A DNA stretch of 22,025 bases from a virus, in the IMG/VR virus record IMGVR_UViG_3300030098_004926, positions 1 through 22,025 of that record; one strand, 5' to 3'. The notes below the pieces were generated by a model. That model was not told the DNA's origin. It saw only the letters and a program-made list of their open reading frames with translations, and did not search any database. A program made the translations under genes and the position numbers. This document shows positions 7,869 to 16,278 of the stretch, one piece after another; position 1 is the first letter of the stretch, and every line of letters starts with the position of its first letter.

Positions 7869-8560
7869 TATTCACCTCCTCTTTTAGGTGCTCCTGTAAG
7901 GGATGATATTCCTTGAGCATAATCTTGTTTCAATGTTGTAAGTTGTGGTGCATAAACTTCAGGGTCTTCCTCTGTAAGCATCATATATTCAGTTGCTTTG
8001 ATTGCTGCATATAATACGACTAAATATTCTGCTTCATCAGGAAAATTAGGAATAGTGCTTTGAACTACAATATCTAAAGCTCCATCATCAGCAGCAGTAA
8101 ATGTAGGATATCCAATATGATGAACAATTGAAGGTTGACCTGCTGTAGGAGTAGGTTTAACATATAATGTAGCTGCTCCAGAAGTATCTCCATCAACCCA
8201 ATACACAGGGTCAGTAGCAGTCGCAAAATGGATTATATTGGTAGAATCTGTTGCTAATCCTCCATGACTTGAAGGAATTTTTCTACATTCAGTATAATGA
8301 CCTCCATCGTCATTTTTGCGTGTTACATAAAGTATTTCTCCCATACTATCTAAATCAACTATAGAATCCGTTCCCACTCCTGTTGCTGTCATGCACTTCT
8401 CTTTTAACTTTTGTGGAAGTAAATTAATAACTTCTCTTGCTCCATCAGACATCCATTGGGCTGCAGTTTCATCAAAATCATCGTCTGTGCTAGTATCATC
8501 CGTACCATCAGCATTAAAGCCACTTAAAGCATGTATTTGTGCTGCAAAATCTAAAGCCAT
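7868..8560 (-). CDS. Head-tail adaptor-like structural protein (230 aa)
   Basis: The N-terminal helix (WMSDGAREVINLLPQKLKEK, about residues 36-55) is followed by a beta domain (ILYVTRKND, HYTECRKIP, ATLYVKPTP, SIVHHIGYP). A C-terminal helical region PDEAEYLVVLYAAIKATEYM (about 174-193), ending EVYAPQLTTLKQDYAQGI, completes the chain. This helix-beta-helix order is typical of the phage neck/adaptor proteins that follow the capsid gene in many short-tailed phages. The ATG directly abuts the stop of the zinc-binding gene upstream. No catalytic motif is seen. Confidence 0.65.
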   Translation of the reverse strand: MALDFAAQIHALSGFNADGTDDTSTDDDFDETAAQWMSDGAREVINLLPQKLKEKCMTATGVGTDSIVDLDSMGEILYVTRKNDDGGHYTECRKIPSSHGGLATDSTNIIHFATATDPVYWVDGDTSGAATLYVKPTPTAGQPSIVHHIGYPTFTAADDGALDIVVQSTIPNFPDEAEYLVVLYAAIKATEYMMLTEEDPEVYAPQLTTLKQDYAQGISSLTGAPKRGGE

Positions 8561-8788
8561 TTACCACTTACCTCCCATACCTTCAACTGATTCTTGCATT
8601 GTTTGTGGAGTAAACTCAACTTGAGTTTGTCCAGACCAAGTAGTTCTCATATTTACATGATTTTTTGTATTATTAAAAGTTGCACCGAAAATGTGACCAC
8701 ATTCGCATTTAGTCATCTCAGTTCTCGGAAAGACAAAATCTACCAGTTTCTTGCATGTTTCGCAATAATATGTCTTCGTTCTTTTCAT
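8561..8788 (-). CDS. Small zinc-ribbon protein (75 aa)
   Basis: Four cysteines form C9-x2-C12 and C28-x-C30, followed by H32 (CECGHIFG), consistent with one structural zinc site. The second knuckle is CxC rather than CxxC. The remaining 40 residues are polar with no further motif. Its stop abuts the ATG of the adaptor-like gene. The Shine-Dalgarno before its ATG is poor (AAGAGAAATAATT). Its function is unknown; nucleic-acid or protein binding is usual for such ribbons. Confidence 0.65.
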   Translation of the reverse strand: MKRTKTYYCETCKKLVDFVFPRTEMTKCECGHIFGATFNNTKNHVNMRTTWSGQTQVEFTPQTMQESVEGMGGKW

Positions 8789-8864
8789 AATTATTTCTCT
8801 TATCTTTTTTTTTATATTTTTTGTTTAATTTTTTCTTCTCATATTCACTACTTTTATAGCCCAT
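8718..8864 (-). CDS. Possible Lys-rich microprotein (48 aa), overlapping
   Basis: An ATG directly abuts the TAA of the upstream 101-aa gene (TAAATG) and opens a 48-codon frame, starting MGYKSSEYEKKKLNKKYKKK. It is strongly basic in the first 28 residues. It overlaps the first 71 bases of the zinc-ribbon gene in another frame and fills a 76-base gap otherwise empty in this compact operon. There is no clear ribosome-binding site, so it would depend on re-initiation. Composition may simply reflect A-rich DNA. It may carry ribosomes to the weakly initiated zinc-ribbon gene. Confidence 0.35.
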   Translation of the reverse strand: MGYKSSEYEKKKLNKKYKKKDKRNNYEKNEDILLRNMQETGRFCLSEN

Positions 8865-9170
8865 TTATTTACCAACTTTTTTCATAGCTTTGTTATGAGC
8901 CTTTTTAAAACTACTTCCCTTTAACATATCCTGTTCCATTTCATTCATATGTTTCTCACTATGATGCTCTTTATGCTCTTCTAGCATATCATATTCCTTT
9001 TCGCTAATCATCCCACCATCTTCCATATACATTTGAGAACGATTTCTTGCATCTACCATTCCACCACCATAATACATTTCCATTTCTTGATTAGTATTTT
9101 TAGCATATTCTTCAGCTTTCTTCATTCCTTCTTTATCATAACTAAATTCTTTATTACCTACTTTTGGCAT
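8865..9170 (-). CDS. Small Met/His-rich virion-region protein (101 aa)
   Basis: It starts MPKVGNKEFSYDKEGMKKAE, a start seen in many small proteins near phage capsid genes (impression, not a search). Thirteen of 101 residues are Met, and His is clustered in EEHKEHHSEKHMNEM. Two Gly-rich turns (YYGGGMVDARNR and MEDGGMISEKEYDML) separate helical parts; the C-terminus is basic (KKAHNKAMKKVGK). The ATG overlaps the upstream stop (TAATG), with AAGGAG inside the upstream gene. Its function is unknown. Confidence 0.65.
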   Translation of the reverse strand: MPKVGNKEFSYDKEGMKKAEEYAKNTNQEMEMYYGGGMVDARNRSQMYMEDGGMISEKEYDMLEEHKEHHSEKHMNEMEQDMLKGSSFKKAHNKAMKKVGK

Positions 9171-9382
9171 TAAAATGTCTCCTTTCTATCTCTTGCATCC
9201 ATTAATGGAATATCTCCATATTCATTAATATATTCTAAAATTGCTAATGTGGAAGGGTTAACTGATTCCTTTCTTACAATAAATTCACCACCTTCAGCTT
9301 CAATTGGTATTCCACCATCAGCATGAGAATTACCTTCAAGAGCTCCTCCATGAGGATATTTTTTAAATTTTTTATTTGGCAT
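9170..9382 (-). CDS. Small protein with the HADGGIPIEAEGGE motif (70 aa)
   Basis: Residues 20-38 (HADGGIPIEAEGGEFIVRK) match a motif found widely in phage virion proteins, including parts of tape-measure and internal proteins ('SHxxGGVxIEAEGGExIxxK'). Here it is almost the whole protein, with a basic N-terminus (PNKKFKKYPHGG) and a short C-terminal helix. No biochemical role is established that I can name. A strong ribosome-binding site (AAGGAGG) precedes it. It follows the 88-base gap after the decoration-like gene. Confidence 0.65.
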   Translation of the reverse strand: MPNKKFKKYPHGGALEGNSHADGGIPIEAEGGEFIVRKESVNPSTLAILEYINEYGDIPLMDARDRKETF

Positions 9383-9470
9383 ATTGCCTCCTTAATTGAG
9401 GGATTTGGGAGAAGCCCTTTATACGACCTCTCCCCAGTTCCCAATAACTGTTATCCGTTAGGACTATTCA
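9383..9470 (-). other. 88-base intergenic gap with imperfect hairpin
   Basis: This is the widest untranslated gap in the capsid/neck part of the operon. GGGAGA (9407-9412) and TCTCCC (9429-9434) form a 6-bp inverted repeat with a 16-base loop. No T-tract follows on the minus strand. It may reduce read-through from the highly expressed capsid genes or protect the upstream mRNA end; this is an inference. Confidence 0.3.
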
Positions 9471-9968
9471 TCAATCAGTATCAGTGAATAGAGCTGTTCC
9501 GTCTGTATCTGCATCATCAGAGTAGATACATCCTGAAACCATCCATTCATCGGCAGTTATTTTCATAACCTCAATCCATGAACCTTTTTCACCACCTGTA
9601 TCAGCAAGATTACCATCAAGGATGATATTACAGTCATTCGCTGCTGGAACTACTGCATGCCCATAGCCTGCTGTAGTAGAAGCCAATATGACTCCACCAA
9701 CAAAATCATCACCACCTGAATCTGCATTATCGCCTGTTGAAATTGTATATGCATTATCATTTGTTGTTTGCACAATAAATTTATAATGACATCCAACAGA
9801 ACAATTAGCATCTGTAGGTAATGTTACTGTTACAGCAGATGTTGAATTTAATGCAAAAACCTTGCCACTATCATCTTGTGAAAGAGTTTTTGATGCATTA
9901 ATAAATTCAAATCCACCAACACTTGCGTCAAAGGCATTACTGTTTGCGTTTAATTTATCGCTTCTCAT
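9471..9968 (-). CDS. Capsid decoration-like protein (165 aa)
   Basis: The core (about residues 28-75) reads KTLSQDDSGKVFALNSTSAVTVTLP...CHYKFIVQTTNDNAYTISTG. This 'D.GKxFxLN...TVTLP...FxV' pattern is a beta-domain frequent in proteins coded next to the major capsid gene and thought to decorate the head. The C-terminal half repeats similar strands and ends in an acidic tail. It is the gene directly after the major capsid gene, with a 14-base gap. A decoration or head-fibre role is inferred from pattern and place. Confidence 0.6.
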   Translation of the reverse strand: MRSDKLNANSNAFDASVGGFEFINASKTLSQDDSGKVFALNSTSAVTVTLPTDANCSVGCHYKFIVQTTNDNAYTISTGDNADSGGDDFVGGVILASTTAGYGHAVVPAANDCNIILDGNLADTGGEKGSWIEVMKITADEWMVSGCIYSDDADTDGTALFTDTD

Positions 9969-9982
9969 TATTCATGCCCTCC

Positions 9983-11326
9983 TTATATTTGGTTAATGTT
10001 AATTAAAGCATGAGTTTCAGGAAGAGATACTTCAAGACCAGCTTCGGTCAATATCATATCTTTTCTTAAATCCTCATCAGCCTGCTGAACATTAGTTGTG
10101 ATTGAAGTGTCTCGATTAACACCATTACCAACAAGAGGTCTATATGAAACATGGTCAAGGTCAACAAAACACATATGACCTGAAGCATTATTTCTAAATA
10201 AAGGCTCTTTAACAATTGAGCAATCGCCATGAACTGTTTCAATCTTCATTACTTTATGACCGAATACACCTTTAGATGATTCAAAGTTATATCGTGTTTC
10301 ACCACTCATACTCAATTCCCCAAATCCAGAGATTTTATTGAAATGAGATACAACTGGTAATGAAGCCAAGCAAAGCTTGTTTGAAGAACCACCACGAGCT
10401 GGGTCATACATAACTTCAAATGCACCAAGAAGACCATCATAAGTCATCTCTGAAGTTGTAAACATGCCTAGATATGGAACACCTTCTGAGTAAGAACCTA
10501 TACTACCATCAGTAATTGTACCATTTTGAAGTATATGTCCTACAATACCTTCAGTATATTGGATTCCACCTTGAGAACCACGCATACCAAAAAGTAATGC
10601 TCTTTCAATATCAACTTTATGCTCACGTAACTTTAAGTTCCAAAGACGTTGCCATTCATCAGCATATCCACGATATACAGTTGCACGAGCAGTATTTGAC
10701 ATCTCACAAGCTGTCTTAAAGATTTGGGTATAACCATAATCATTATCTAGCTCTTGAGACCATACATCAGGTGCACCTGAACCTTGCTCATATGATGTAC
10801 CAATAACTACAGCATCACCATCATTATCAAGAGCAACTGTACTTCCGTCAACAGTTTGTATTGTTTTAACAACTATTGATGTATCAGCAGAATTTTGAGT
10901 AACTGATTCAATACGAGCTGTGCCTTGCAATAAAGGCTCATTAGCATCGCCAATTGTATTTTTATTTTGTGCGAATGAAACAACCATTCCCTTAATTAAC
11001 CATGGTACAGTTGCATCAGAGCCACCAGATTGCATATCTACAAGAACTGTAGTATTTCCACCTGGAGCTGCTAATGTCTGAGTACCATCAACTTGAAAGC
11101 TTCGGTCAGTAATCGCAATTTTTGTTCTATCTTCCAAAAATCGGAATTGCGAATCCGATGTTGGAACTTTCCCTACTTTTGACAAATATACAAAAAACGG
11201 AGATTCTTCTGGAGCTAAGTCAGCGACCCTATCACTAAAGTCATACAGTCTACGTGATGGTATTGTACTATCAATAACTGCACCAGGAGTTCCGAATTTT
11301 ACTTGTCCACTATTAAAAGTAGCCAT
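9983..11326 (-). CDS. Major capsid protein (447 aa)
   Basis: It sits directly after portal and scaffold in the canonical order. Key stretches are SRRLYDFSDRVADLAPEESP (residues ~24-43), TQIFKTACEMSNTARATVYR (about 200-219) and LREHKVDIERALLFGMRG. This matches the layout of SU10/DUF5309-type HK97-fold major capsid proteins: N-terminal arm, 'TQIF...vS.T', then a long backbone helix. Its length suits an HK97-fold subunit without a fused protease. An inserted Asp/Thr-rich domain lies at about residues 95-195. The ribosome-binding site AAGGAG is strong, as expected for the most abundant virion protein. Alternatives are unlikely. Confidence 0.88.
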   Translation of the reverse strand: MATFNSGQVKFGTPGAVIDSTIPSRRLYDFSDRVADLAPEESPFFVYLSKVGKVPTSDSQFRFLEDRTKIAITDRSFQVDGTQTLAAPGGNTTVLVDMQSGGSDATVPWLIKGMVVSFAQNKNTIGDANEPLLQGTARIESVTQNSADTSIVVKTIQTVDGSTVALDNDGDAVVIGTSYEQGSGAPDVWSQELDNDYGYTQIFKTACEMSNTARATVYRGYADEWQRLWNLKLREHKVDIERALLFGMRGSQGGIQYTEGIVGHILQNGTITDGSIGSYSEGVPYLGMFTTSEMTYDGLLGAFEVMYDPARGGSSNKLCLASLPVVSHFNKISGFGELSMSGETRYNFESSKGVFGHKVMKIETVHGDCSIVKEPLFRNNASGHMCFVDLDHVSYRPLVGNGVNRDTSITTNVQQADEDLRKDMILTEAGLEVSLPETHALININQI

Positions 11327-11340
11327 TTTTTCTCCTTAGT

Positions 11341-12078
11341 TTATTTTAATACGTTAGTGCGTCCTCCAGCCTTAACAATTCCATCCCACATAGCATCAGC
11401 ATCAGATTTTGGCATTTGAGGTTTTTCACCTTGCAATATACCACCTGCTTGTTGAGGTTGACTTTGTACATTACGTACTTGGTCTAAGGGACTTTCTTGC
11501 TCTTCTCGGACTGGAGCACCATTTACAGCCTGCCACATTTTAATTACATTGTCCAAGCCATACTCAGAGGGATGCTTGTCAGCAAATTGAAAGAATGATT
11601 GAACTTGCTCATCATTTAAACCTTTAGCTTTAAGTTGAGAGTTCAAATTCGCTCTTCCAGTTTCTTTACGAATACCTTGAGTAGCTTGATTAACTGCACT
11701 ATTAATGCTTTGCTGCATTTCTTGCATCCTAAATTTATAAGATGCTGATGTCGGGTCATTATAGGCTTCCCATGGGTCGAACTCATCAGGTTTAATCATT
11801 GGAGGCTTTTGTGCTTCTGGCTGACCACTATCTGCTTTTCCAGCTATTTGCTGTACTATGTCAGGACGTGATTCCAAAAATTCACCAATTTCCTTATATT
11901 GACTTAACTTTTGATTTTCAGCATAGAGTTTATCCTTCTCTGATTGGTGGTACTTTGCTTGTGCCTCCCAGTCAGTAGAAGAAGTCTCTTCCTGTGTTTG
12001 ACCTTCATCTTGCCCTACAAATTGCTCGGATTGACCAAGTTCATCTTGAATTTGATTTCCTAGTTCATTTGCGTCCAT
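11341..12078 (-). CDS. Scaffold protein (245 aa)
   Basis: It lies between portal and major capsid genes, the usual scaffold position. It is acidic and Gln/Glu-rich, with a disordered N-terminus (MDANELGNQIQDELGQSEQF), a coiled-coil stretch (AKYHQSEKDKLYAENQKLSQY, about 41-60), a Pro-rich linker near 90-105 and a C-terminus with DAMWDGIVKAGGRTNVLK that may bind the capsid shell. No protease motif is seen. It should guide procapsid assembly and be released before packaging. A good AAGGAG ribosome-binding site sits at the end of the portal gene. Confidence 0.8.
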   Translation of the reverse strand: MDANELGNQIQDELGQSEQFVGQDEGQTQEETSSTDWEAQAKYHQSEKDKLYAENQKLSQYKEIGEFLESRPDIVQQIAGKADSGQPEAQKPPMIKPDEFDPWEAYNDPTSASYKFRMQEMQQSINSAVNQATQGIRKETGRANLNSQLKAKGLNDEQVQSFFQFADKHPSEYGLDNVIKMWQAVNGAPVREEQESPLDQVRNVQSQPQQAGGILQGEKPQMPKSDADAMWDGIVKAGGRTNVLK

Positions 12079-12079
12079 T

Positions 12080-14128
12080 TTATTTTTCTCCTTGTTTGCT
12101 ATCTCTCTTAGCTTTTTGAGTTTGACTACGTTTCTCTTGCTCTGTGGCTAAACGTAATTTCTCAGCTTCGAGTTTAACAGCGTTTGATAATCTTCCGACT
12201 TGAAGTTTTTGGTCTGCTTTTGAAGTAGACTCTGTTTCTTTAAGTCGACCTTTAAATTTCTCAACTTCAGTTGCTTTTCTTGATTGTATTGATTCACGAT
12301 GTGCAGTTTGCAAGTCACCAGATAGCTTTTTAATTTGCTCTTCTGATGCTTGAAGTTGTTGTTGAAGTTTTTGTATCGTATCCATTCTTCCGATAACACC
12401 TTCCTTATCAAATATTTCAGTTTTCTTTAATGCCTCATGTCTATCAATAAGACCTGCTTGGAATGCTTCCATATATACATTCCATTCTCCCCATTTATTT
12501 GAAGGCATTGTAGAATTACCAATAATACGAATATCAAATTGACCAACAGATATATCATTATATATCTGCTGAAGTTCTTTTGTTTTATCATCATATAATC
12601 GTTTATTGATAGTAAATTCTGTCAAATCATTATTTGGTTGGACTATTCTAAATGTTTTTTTAAAGCTATAATGAGACTTAGATAGATTATATATAACTCT
12701 ACCAAGCCTTTTTAAAGAACCTTCAATATCTCTAAGTTTTGACTTTGAACGTCTTTGCCCAAAATCTTCCAACATCATTGTGGCAGAGGAAGTACGAGGT
12801 GCAACCTCAGTATTCCCCTGCATCATTTCAAAAATACCCATATTTAAATCAATATATTTCTCTACCATTTGAGGTAATTGTAATATTGAACTTGCAAGTG
12901 GCTGTGGAGAAGGGAAGTGAGGTTCACCAAAAGAAGGGTCATATTCAATTGTTGCATTCGGATTTGCCCAATCTCTTTCTAATTCTTCTATATCATCAAC
13001 CGAGCCTTCAGGAATAAGTAATTTTAACCCAGCTGAAGCTTGAGCATGTGAGGTAATAAGCGAGACCAACTTGTTCAAGAATCTCTGTGAGTCTTTATTC
13101 TTACGAATATCACTCATAGGATACGGAGTATTTGTCCATATATTTGGTACTGGAACGATAGGGTATACATCAGTATCCAGTACTCTCTCGTATAAAACTA
13201 ATTGTCCAACAATGCAAGTTAATTTAATTCTTGTTTGCATAACTTGAACAATGTCAATCATACCCTTTTCGACTGCAAGTTGCATTCTTTCATCTTGAAG
13301 CATAACTTGTAAGCCATTTTCATCTAAAATCTTTTCATCTCCACTTTGCATATCCATAACACGATAATATGGAACTTTTACTTTGGAGAATGATTCAATA
13401 AGTCTATATTTCTCAGAACCTTCTCCTGTATCATAGTCTTTTACAACATCAGGAGTAAATCTAGGTTTTTCATAACTTTGAGTGGAAGAAGGAAAATCTT
13501 CTTCAAAATAATCATTATTCTCTAATTCGTCTATTAATGTCTTACCATTCTCTTGCTCTTCACCTAATTGAGGATATAAATCCATTAATTGCATTTTTGT
13601 GAGAGTGGTTGATAGCATCATACCTGCTGCATCATCAAACCAACGACTTCTACTATTTGGGTCTACCACTACTCTAAATGGGTCAACATATGTAAATTTT
13701 ACTTCACCTCTACCATAATCAGCTTCAGGGTCTATATATGAATAAAAATATCCTAAACCTGTAACAGAATAGTCATGGATAGTTTGCTTGAATGTTTCAT
13801 TTCCATCTGAAATGTCCCATACATATTCAAGTATTCCTTTCCATACATTAGCCATCTTATTATCGGAATCTTCTCTGCCTACAGCAGCGAATTTAGGTGG
13901 TTTTGATGTTATAATTGCTTTAAACTGCTCAACAGCTGAGTGAAGTCTATCCATAGGCAATGCAGATTGGTTTCGCTGTTCAAGCTCAGAAACTTCACTA
14001 TCATTCCAATGGTTTCCCAAATAGAAGTCTATATCTTCACGAGCCTGTGTATCCCAGTCTTTACGAGCATCACTCCAGCGTCTCCAGAGTTCTCTGATTG
14101 ATTTTACTCTAATATCTTCTTGAATCAT
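12080..14128 (-). CDS. Portal protein (682 aa), P22-like
   Basis: It is the dodecameric channel at the capsid vertex through which DNA is packaged. N-terminal residues show REDIDFYLGNHWND (about 28-41), QSALPMDRLHSAVEQFKAII (54-73) and SKPPKFAAVGREDSDNK, the pattern of P22-type portals. YVDPFRVVVDPNSR lies around 147-160 and VYNLSKSHYSFKK-type helices near 470. The last 110 residues are a Gln/Lys-rich coiled coil, expected of a long portal with a C-terminal barrel. Its length of 682 aa is close to P22 gp1. No Shine-Dalgarno precedes the ATG; a promoter-like element ends 7 bases upstream of it, suggesting a leaderless mRNA. Confidence 0.9.
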   Translation of the reverse strand: MIQEDIRVKSIRELWRRWSDARKDWDTQAREDIDFYLGNHWNDSEVSELEQRNQSALPMDRLHSAVEQFKAIITSKPPKFAAVGREDSDNKMANVWKGILEYVWDISDGNETFKQTIHDYSVTGLGYFYSYIDPEADYGRGEVKFTYVDPFRVVVDPNSRSRWFDDAAGMMLSTTLTKMQLMDLYPQLGEEQENGKTLIDELENNDYFEEDFPSSTQSYEKPRFTPDVVKDYDTGEGSEKYRLIESFSKVKVPYYRVMDMQSGDEKILDENGLQVMLQDERMQLAVEKGMIDIVQVMQTRIKLTCIVGQLVLYERVLDTDVYPIVPVPNIWTNTPYPMSDIRKNKDSQRFLNKLVSLITSHAQASAGLKLLIPEGSVDDIEELERDWANPNATIEYDPSFGEPHFPSPQPLASSILQLPQMVEKYIDLNMGIFEMMQGNTEVAPRTSSATMMLEDFGQRRSKSKLRDIEGSLKRLGRVIYNLSKSHYSFKKTFRIVQPNNDLTEFTINKRLYDDKTKELQQIYNDISVGQFDIRIIGNSTMPSNKWGEWNVYMEAFQAGLIDRHEALKKTEIFDKEGVIGRMDTIQKLQQQLQASEEQIKKLSGDLQTAHRESIQSRKATEVEKFKGRLKETESTSKADQKLQVGRLSNAVKLEAEKLRLATEQEKRSQTQKAKRDSKQGEK

Positions 14129-14135
14129 AGTGGTA

Positions 14136-14165
14136 AATATAATATAAATAACTTATATAATGCAA
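14136..14165 (-). promoter_or_regulatory. Promoter-like element before the portal gene
   Basis: Reading the minus strand, TTGCAT (14165-14160), an 18-base spacer and TATATT (14141-14136) are followed by TACCACT and then the portal ATG. The same TATATTTACC with the same 18-base spacing occurs before the small terminase gene. The predicted RNA start falls at or near the ATG. No Shine-Dalgarno is present. The -35 match to TTGACA is modest (3 of 6); the -10 is 5 of 6. Confidence 0.5.
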
Positions 14166-14166
14166 A

Positions 14167-15735
14167 TCAGCTCCTTGCACCTGTAAGCCAGTTATAAACC
14201 TTTCTTTTTTTACTGTAAGTTCCATCCTGCCCTTTTTCAAGCTTTTTCTTGCCAATTTTCTTATTTCCTTTGGCAAATTGAGTCGATAACCAAAAGGCAT
14301 CAATACAATCATCATGAGAACCTTTAGGGAAATCAATAAGCTCTCCAATAAACTCATGCATATCTTTTCTTAAATGAACTGCTCCTTGTCTAAATTTTGG
14401 TTGCAATCCTTCAAATAGCCTATCTTTCTTCTTTTGGTTGCCATATCCCTTGATACCCATCTCAATTCCTGGGATAAATATTCCTTCTTTCTTACTTCTC
14501 TTTTGAACATAATCTCTTAACATCTCTTGATAGGCAATTGTTTCAATGTTTACTCTTTTGACTGGTGTGTATCTTTCGACATATTTGAAAATTTCGTCTG
14601 CACAATCCATTGGAAGAACTCTTTTCCTCCAATAATCAATAACATAATAGTCAAAATCGACAGTAACAGCAGTAACCATAATAACGCTGTAGTCATTACG
14701 AGACCCAAGAGTAGAAGCTGGGTCAACTCCGATATACAAGTTGACATATTTTTTTTCTCCGTCATCCAATTGTAGATACCAGCTACCTGCTCCGTCATCA
14801 TATCTAACATGCCCTTTATACAATCCATCCGTTATATCCTCCTCACTAAAAATTTGGTCTTCAGGAGACTTAGCTTGATTCATATATTCTTGATAAAACT
14901 TGCTTGGAGTGCCAGAATCAATATAGAATTGCTTTCTTTCTTCCAATTTCTTTACTGGCCAACGTGAGGGCCAGAGAGGTGTACCATCATCAAGAAGTGC
15001 TTTATACGTAACTATATTCCAAGAAAACTCTTCTCCATTTTTCATTGCAGCGTTATGGTCTCTAACTAAGTTGTTTAAGAACGAATCATAATGAACGATA
15101 GTTCCATTACACCATAAGAATCCATTCTTATCAAAATCAATCGCTGGATAAACAGCAGCAGTTACCCAATTCTTAATTTGTTGCCTTGATTCAGGAGTTT
15201 TTGTATTTAACTCTGATTCAAAGTCATCTAATACCATTCCAGTATATCTTGTTGAATTTTGCTTTTTACCACGAAGACGTTGAGATGTACCCTTACCAAT
15301 CATACGACATCCGTTTGATAGGGTAAATTCATTCTTTGTCCATTTATCCCCTTGAAGGTCTCCGAAATAGTAGTGGATAGCAGGATTTGAATAAATATGA
15401 TTCATAATCCAACTAATATTGTCAACTGCTTGGTCTTGAGCCTCACCAATCCACGCTATAAACTCAGGCTTGTCTTTTTCTGCAAATAAGAATCTATGGA
15501 GGATTGCAGTTGATGCTAATGTAGATTTAGCATGGTCACGAGGAAGAACAAGACCTAATTGTTGAATTTTTCTATCTAATAGTAAACTCCCAACCTCACG
15601 ATGGAAATTAGGAGTTGCTGTTGCCATAAAGTCTTGAGGGGAAAATAGTTTCCCAAATGTTATAAGGTCATGATAAGCATTATGCAAAACCTTTTCATTC
15701 TCAGAAACATTACCATTTAAATTTAAGTTAGCCAT
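14167..15735 (-). CDS. terL: Terminase large subunit (522 aa)
   Basis: It is the packaging motor ATPase and headful/cos nuclease. The ATPase domain has a Walker A-like LPRDHAKST (64-72), Walker B MVLDDFE (167-173; DD then the catalytic E173) and a coupling motif around WCNGTIVHYDS (208-218). The RNase H-like nuclease domain has GVDPAST (D338), NIETIAYQ (E398) and SHDDCIDA (D475, D476, D479). All catalytic acids are present. The Walker A is the degenerate form common in phage terminases. It precedes portal by 38 bases. No clear Shine-Dalgarno is seen before the ATG; it starts 11 bases after the upstream gene's stop and may be translated by re-initiation. Confidence 0.94.
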   Translation of the reverse strand: MANLNLNGNVSENEKVLHNAYHDLITFGKLFSPQDFMATATPNFHREVGSLLLDRKIQQLGLVLPRDHAKSTLASTAILHRFLFAEKDKPEFIAWIGEAQDQAVDNISWIMNHIYSNPAIHYYFGDLQGDKWTKNEFTLSNGCRMIGKGTSQRLRGKKQNSTRYTGMVLDDFESELNTKTPESRQQIKNWVTAAVYPAIDFDKNGFLWCNGTIVHYDSFLNNLVRDHNAAMKNGEEFSWNIVTYKALLDDGTPLWPSRWPVKKLEERKQFYIDSGTPSKFYQEYMNQAKSPEDQIFSEEDITDGLYKGHVRYDDGAGSWYLQLDDGEKKYVNLYIGVDPASTLGSRNDYSVIMVTAVTVDFDYYVIDYWRKRVLPMDCADEIFKYVERYTPVKRVNIETIAYQEMLRDYVQKRSKKEGIFIPGIEMGIKGYGNQKKKDRLFEGLQPKFRQGAVHLRKDMHEFIGELIDFPKGSHDDCIDAFWLSTQFAKGNKKIGKKKLEKGQDGTYSKKRKVYNWLTGARS

Positions 15736-15746
15736 TAATGCTTAAA

Positions 15747-16139
15747 TTATTTAGGCATTGGCATTTTATGAAATTTATAATAATCCTCCACTTCCTTACG
15801 TGGAATTGTATCTTGTGGTGACTGCTTTATAGCATTTAGTAACATTTGCATTACTTGCCTTCTTGTTCCTTCTCCATATTCTGGATGACCGAAACTGCTA
15901 GGCATAGACGAAGATTTCATATAATATCTTTTCTCTCCACCTTCAGTTTCACCTTCAGCTATTGCTGTAACTATATTAGTTAGATAATCTGGAAATATTG
16001 CGTTTTCAGGAATCTTTATTGTCTCCGTCATCACTTCATTCTTAATATTTTGTGGATTACGCTTATTTTGCTCAATCAAAGTATCAAGTTGAGAATGTGC
16101 ATTATTTCCCATTATCATATCTATAAATTTTTTTACCAT
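15747..16139 (-). CDS. Small protein between lysis-like genes and terminase (130 aa)
   Basis: It is not recognised. It has a hydrophobic/basic N-terminus (MVKKFIDMIMGNN), an Asn/Gln-rich linker, a central helical part (FPDYLTNIVTAIAEGETEGG, about 55-75) and a C-terminus DTIPRKEVEDYYKFHKMPMP. The frame is open to TTG at 16154, but that codon lies in the GAGGAG ribosome-binding site; the ATG at 16139 is correctly spaced. It lies between the 45-aa membrane gene and the large terminase, so a packaging or lysis accessory function is possible. Confidence 0.7.
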   Translation of the reverse strand: MVKKFIDMIMGNNAHSQLDTLIEQNKRNPQNIKNEVMTETIKIPENAIFPDYLTNIVTAIAEGETEGGEKRYYMKSSSMPSSFGHPEYGEGTRRQVMQMLLNAIKQSPQDTIPRKEVEDYYKFHKMPMPK

Positions 16140-16140
16140 T

Positions 16141-16278
16141 TCAATTCTCCTCAATTATATGTTCATGTTGAATATCACAATAACTCGGACATGGAGTAAT
16201 TTGTGATTCATTATATTTTTCAAATAAAATTAGTAGGATGAATATTAATATTGCTAATATTCCATCCTGATTAATCAC
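16141..16278 (-). CDS. Small one-span membrane protein (45 aa), GTG start
   Basis: A GTG start overlaps the TGA of the lysozyme-like gene by four bases (GTGA), a classic coupled junction. The chain is VINQDG, then a strongly hydrophobic helix ILAILIFILLILF (residues 7-19), then a polar C-terminus with C30 and C34 (TPCPSYC) and an acidic end. Its own stop is followed by the correctly placed GAGGAG of the next gene. The arrangement right after a lysozyme-like gene makes it a candidate holin, or a small spanin/signal-anchor protein. There is no lipobox (LxxC) near the N-terminus, which argues against a lipoprotein spanin. Confidence 0.65.
   Translation of the reverse strand: MINQDGILAILIFILLILFEKYNESQITPCPSYCDIQHEHIIEEN

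Noticed and set aside
12148-12411. Minus-strand 87-codon frame inside the portal gene
   Set aside because: It is a shifted-frame shadow of the portal C-terminal coiled coil with no ribosome-binding site.
16137-16154. TTG at 16154 as start of the 135-codon version
   Set aside because: It lies in GAGGAG; the ATG at 16139 has correct spacing.
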